Shown here piece after piece: positions 61,025 through 64,000 of a stretch of 64,000 bases of DNA; positions within the stretch are counted from its first letter, which is position 1, and each line of letters begins with the position of its first letter. The stretch spans positions 5,107,501 to 5,171,500 of the forward strand of contig NZ_CP109583.1 in the NCBI RefSeq assembly GCF_036250755.1, written 5' to 3'. The position numbers were made by a program, and so were the translations under genes. The stretch comes from Streptomyces uncialis. GTDB taxonomy: Bacteria; Actinomycetota; Actinomycetes; Streptomycetales; Streptomycetaceae. The notes beneath the pieces were generated by a model. The model made no database searches. It had not been told where the DNA came from and was given only the letters and a program-made list of their open reading frames with translations.

Positions 61025-61861
61025 ATGAACTCCACCACCGTCAGACAGCTCCTGGTGCGCGGGATGCTCGCGGGACTCGCCGCGGGCGTCCTCGCCCTCC
61101 TCGTCGCCTACTTCGTCGGGGAGCCGCAGGTCGACGCGGCCATCGCCTACGAGGACGCGCACGCCTCCGGCCACGATCACGGCGCCGCGGAGCCCGGCGC
61201 CGGACCCGAGCAGGAGGAGGCGCCGCTGGTCAGCCGGGACGCGCAGGCCACCGGCGGACTCGCCACCGGCATCCTCCTCTACGGCGTCGCCTTCGGCGGG
61301 ATCGCGGCCCTCGCCTACTGCTACGCGCTGGGCCGCACCGGCCGGTTCTCGCCGCGCGCCACCGCGCTGCTGCTCGCCGTCGCGGGACTCGTCGCCGTGT
61401 ACGTCGTCCCGTTCCTCAAGTACCCGGCGAACCCGCCGGCCGTCGGCGCCGACGACAGTGTCGGGCGGCGCACCACCCTCTATCTGCTGATGCTCGTACT
61501 GAGCGTGCTGCTCACGGTCGCCGCGGTGATCCTCGGACAGCGGCTCGCGCCCCGGCTCGGCAACTGGAACGCGACGGTCGTGGCGGCCGCGGCCCTGATC
61601 GCCGCGATCGGCCTCGCGTACGCGTTCCTGCCCTCGGTGAACGAGATGCCGTCGGACTTCCCGCCGACGGTGGTGTGGAAGTTCCGCGTCGCCGCGCTGG
61701 CCGTCCAGGCGACCTTGTGGACGGCGTTCGGCCTGCTCTTCGGCGAACTGGCCCAGCGGTTGCTGGCACCGGGCCCGGCCGGTCCGGCGTCCGCCACGGT
61801 CCGGGACACCGCCGCCGACCGGGACACCGCCGCCGCGGGCCGAGGGGGGACGGCCGGGTAG
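61025..61861 (+). CDS. cbtA: Cobalt transporter subunit CbtA
   Basis: 278 residues, about six membrane helices (LLVRGMLAGLAAGVLALLVA, GLATGILLYGVAFGGIAALA, LLAVAGLVAVYVVPFLKYPA and others) with the conserved FVGEPQVDAAIAYED, a His-rich external loop (HASGHDHG) and LKYPANPPAVG. Forms the cobalt permease with CbtB. SD GGAGG lies just upstream. The last 30 residues are a divergent Ala/Arg/Asp tail. Confidence 0.94.
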   Translation: MNSTTVRQLLVRGMLAGLAAGVLALLVAYFVGEPQVDAAIAYEDAHASGHDHGAAEPGAGPEQEEAPLVSRDAQATGGLATGILLYGVAFGGIAALAYCYALGRTGRFSPRATALLLAVAGLVAVYVVPFLKYPANPPAVGADDSVGRRTTLYLLMLVLSVLLTVAAVILGQRLAPRLGNWNATVVAAAALIAAIGLAYAFLPSVNEMPSDFPPTVVWKFRVAALAVQATLWTAFGLLFGELAQRLLAPGPAGPASATVRDTAADRDTAAAGRGGTAG

Positions 61862-62134
61862 CGGGGCAGGTCCTTGCGGCTCTTGTACGGCGTCCCGGGG
61901 GTTGCGGGGCGCCGTACGGGGTTCGGGGGCGGGGGAGGGGGCCGAGGTGGTGGCCGGGGGCGCTTGTCGGACGGTGTCTGTCCGGAACGGGGCGGATCGA
62001 CGGCTCTGTCAGTGGCGTCTGAGATGCTGGAATCCGCTCGCCTGAACGGGATGTGACGATGCGTCATGTCATCTGGGTCAGGTGGGCGGGGGGCAAGGCA
62101 CGCAGTCCGGCAGCGGCTCTTCCGGGGGGAATAA

Positions 62135-62533
62135 GTGACCAAGTGGGACATCGATCCTGGCGGAGTGGCGTCGATCCTGTCGCTGGTGGGCCTCGCCGCC
62201 GATGACATGAGCAAGGACGTGAAGGGGTACGGCGAGGCCGTGACGGACGCGGCGGCATGGGCGGGCACCATCAGCGGCCCGTACTGCGGCAGCGCACCGG
62301 CCGGTCCGGTGGGAGTGGCCGTCGCGACGTTCGCCTCCGACACCGAGGCGAAGATCAGGTTCCTGGCCGCCCGGACGAAGAAGTCGCTGGACGGCACGGT
62401 CCAGGCGACCACCGCCTACGTCAACGGCGATCTGGACATGGCCGCCGAGGCCCAGCGCGCGGCGGCCAGGACGCCGGACCCGGCCGAGCTCAGAGCCGTC
62501 GCGCAGAAGGACGACGGCCAGGGCGGGGGGTAG
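62135..62533 (+). CDS. DUF6507-like small protein
   Basis: 132 residues, helical, WXG100-sized: KWDIDPGGVASILSLVGLAA at the start, then DMSKDVKGYGEAVTDAAAW and GVAVATFASDTEAKIRFLAA. Resembles DUF6507, small streptomycete proteins next to polymorphic-toxin genes. Likely partner of, or export chaperone for, the large protein that starts 5 bases after its stop codon. The GTG start at 62135 follows GGGGGGA. Confidence 0.75.
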   Translation: MTKWDIDPGGVASILSLVGLAADDMSKDVKGYGEAVTDAAAWAGTISGPYCGSAPAGPVGVAVATFASDTEAKIRFLAARTKKSLDGTVQATTAYVNGDLDMAAEAQRAAARTPDPAELRAVAQKDDGQGGG

Positions 62534-62538
62534 CCGGC

Positions 62539-64000
62539 GTGATCTCCCCGGGTGGCATACCCCAGTACACCGGCGACTTCGCCGAACTGACGCGGTCCGT
62601 CGAGCGGCTGCGCACCCGTGCCGTCGGCATCCGCGAGGGCGGGCAGGACGTGCACTCCCGGTTCCAGGCGACCGCCGGGTACTACGAGGCCCCCGAGGCG
62701 GAACAGCTCTTCGCGTCGACCGCACCCGTCATGGACACCGCAGAGGAGTTCGCGGGGAACATCGAGGCACTGGCCGACGCGCTGGAGACCTTCGTCGCGC
62801 AGGCCAGGCCGTACGCCGACCAGCTGCGGCAGCTCAAGCAGGACGCGTTCGACTTCGTCGAGGGCGTCGCGGACGACGACGACTGGACCGAGGACCAGGA
62901 CAAGGTCGACGAGCACCAAGGGCTCATGGACGGTGTGGCGGCGGCGCGCGAGGGCTTCCAGACGGCGGAACGCGACGCTGCCAACGAGATCGGTGCGATC
63001 AGCCCGGTCATGTGCCGCCCCGACTGGGCCGTGGACGACGGTACGCACGCTCCGGGGATGTACGGCCAGGACGCCGCGGCCCTGAAGGGCGCCGGAGACC
63101 TGCCGTGGGGAAGCCCGGAGGGGCTCACGCACGAGCGCTGGAGCCTGGGCTGGTGGGGCCAGGGCGCCAAGAGCTGGGTGTGGGACGGGCTGGTCAAGGA
63201 CAGCGTCTGGGGTGGGGTCCAGGGCCTGGGCACCCTCGCCGGGTTCGACGGGGACCAGGCGCGCGACGACGCGTGGAACGGGCTGCGGCGTACCTTCGTC
63301 GGCGGCTACGCCTACGGGATGGACCTCGTCGGACAGGACGAGCACCTGTCCGGCTGGCAGCGCGGCAGCCAGCAGTACGCCAAGGAGTTCGGCAAACAGT
63401 TCATCGCGTACGACATGTGGCAGGAAGATCCCGCCCGCGCCCACGCGGCGGTGTCGTTCAACCTGCTCACGCTCGGCGCCGGTCCGCTCGCCGCAGCCTC
63501 GAAGCTCGGCAAGGGTGGTGTGGCCGCCAGGTCGGCGGGGGTCATGGGGCGGATCGGTGACGCCCTCGATCCGCTCTCCGGCGGTCTGAACGCCGCGAGG
63601 GCGGTCGCGGACCTGCCGAAGGTCTCCCAGGCACTGGCGAACATCAGCGACAGCCTGAAGTTCCCGCCCCCACGGTTCCCGGACGGCGCCCTCGACCTGA
63701 ACGACCGGTACCGGGTCGACAAGGACGGCACCCTCGTCCCCCTTGATCCGGACGGCAGCCCCAGCACCGGCCCGGTCGCCCGTGAACCCTCGGCCGCTGA
63801 GCGCGGCGCGGAGCGTGGAGCGGATGCCGCGCGGGAGCGGGACCGCGCGCGGGAACCGGAGTTGGTCGGTGCGGGGGGCCGGGGGCCGGAACAGTCCGGG
63901 GGTTCCGGGGCTGGTGGGTCCGGCGGTGCCGGGGACGGTTCTGATGGGGACGCCGGTGGTGGCTCCGGTGGGGACGGCCCGGGGGGTGGCTTCGGCGGGC
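62539..64000 (+). CDS. Large polymorphic-toxin-like protein, N-terminal part (runs off the window)
   Basis: At least 487 residues with no stop before the window end. The WXG/LXG-like helical N-terminal domain (about 1-130: ISPGGIPQYTGDFAELTRSV; ETFVAQARPYADQLRQLKQD) is followed by a conserved pre-toxin region (SPVMCRPDWAVDDGTHAPGM; RWSLGWWGQGAKSWVWDG; RRTFVGGYAYGMDLVGQD; AVSFNLLTLGAGPLAAASKL). The linker then becomes Gly/Ser/Asp-rich. This is the architecture of streptomycete contact or ESX-linked toxins, whose killing domain is at the C-terminus, not visible here. The GTG start is coupled to the DUF6507-like gene. Confidence 0.85.
   Translation, partial: MISPGGIPQYTGDFAELTRSVERLRTRAVGIREGGQDVHSRFQATAGYYEAPEAEQLFASTAPVMDTAEEFAGNIEALADALETFVAQARPYADQLRQLKQDAFDFVEGVADDDDWTEDQDKVDEHQGLMDGVAAAREGFQTAERDAANEIGAISPVMCRPDWAVDDGTHAPGMYGQDAAALKGAGDLPWGSPEGLTHERWSLGWWGQGAKSWVWDGLVKDSVWGGVQGLGTLAGFDGDQARDDAWNGLRRTFVGGYAYGMDLVGQDEHLSGWQRGSQQYAKEFGKQFIAYDMWQEDPARAHAAVSFNLLTLGAGPLAAASKLGKGGVAARSAGVMGRIGDALDPLSGGLNAARAVADLPKVSQALANISDSLKFPPPRFPDGALDLNDRYRVDKDGTLVPLDPDGSPSTGPVAREPSAAERGAERGADAARERDRAREPELVGAGGRGPEQSGGSGAGGSGGAGDGSDGDAGGGSGGDGPGGGFGG

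Overview
The window is typical of a Streptomyces chromosome. It has very high G+C with strong third-position GC bias, many GTG starts, ATGA/GTGA stop-start overlaps, and several genus-typical genes: mshD, glnR, nur, rsiG, csoR, and DUF397/XRE pairs. No tRNA, phage or CRISPR array was found. Gene symbols rest on recognised protein motifs and recalled family sequences, not on database searches.

Layout. 1-3345: the 3' part of an rRNA operon (23S lacking its 5' end, 5S, and a strong hairpin terminator). 3407-6163: a LuxR-type two-component pair and a GNAT acetyltransferase. 6450-7770: an IS110-family insertion with a candidate bridge RNA. 7776-17540: a locus resembling a type IV secretion system (TraG/VirD4-like protein with degenerate Walker A, VirB4 ATPase, SCO6880-like protein, VirB6-, VirB8- and VirB2-like membrane proteins). 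A divergent two-domain cell-wall hydrolase follows, and no relaxase is visible. 17936-24331: a PAP2 phosphatase, a FAD oxidoreductase lipoprotein, a lipoprotein, csoR with its palindromic operator, and a DUF47-Pit phosphate transporter pair.

25060-40283: core metabolic and regulatory genes: asparaginase, rsiG (both c-di-GMP motifs intact), dtd, ygfZ, nur, a nitrobindin-like protein, and a sulfur cluster (sulfurtransferase plus DUF1416) headed by a Cys-containing leader peptide. Next come an LmeA-like protein, MoaD-like protein, glnR, a LacI regulator and mshD. Four clusters of a composite intergenic repeat (24.36-25.06, 33.21-33.65, 35.29-36.07 and 38.41-39.32 kb) lie among them. Each has a 218-278 bp core with inverted termini, flanked by outward-facing units of about 88 and 72 bp.

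40500-51423: a secreted 5'-nucleotidase, MarR and HxlR regulators, a glycosyltransferase, and a 46-residue acidic peptide translationally coupled to a peptide-type protein-isoaspartate methyltransferase (a possible minimal RiPP cassette). A DUF397/XRE regulator set follows, partly in overlapping frames. 51579-56129: an ECF sigma factor, zinc-finger membrane anti-sigma factor and ABC exporter. 56417-59571: small enzymes and a LysA-like decarboxylase. 59730-61861: a cobalamin riboswitch with cbtB-cbtA and a degenerate histidine phosphatase. 62135-64000: a DUF6507-type protein and the N-terminal part of a large polymorphic-toxin-like protein that runs off the window.
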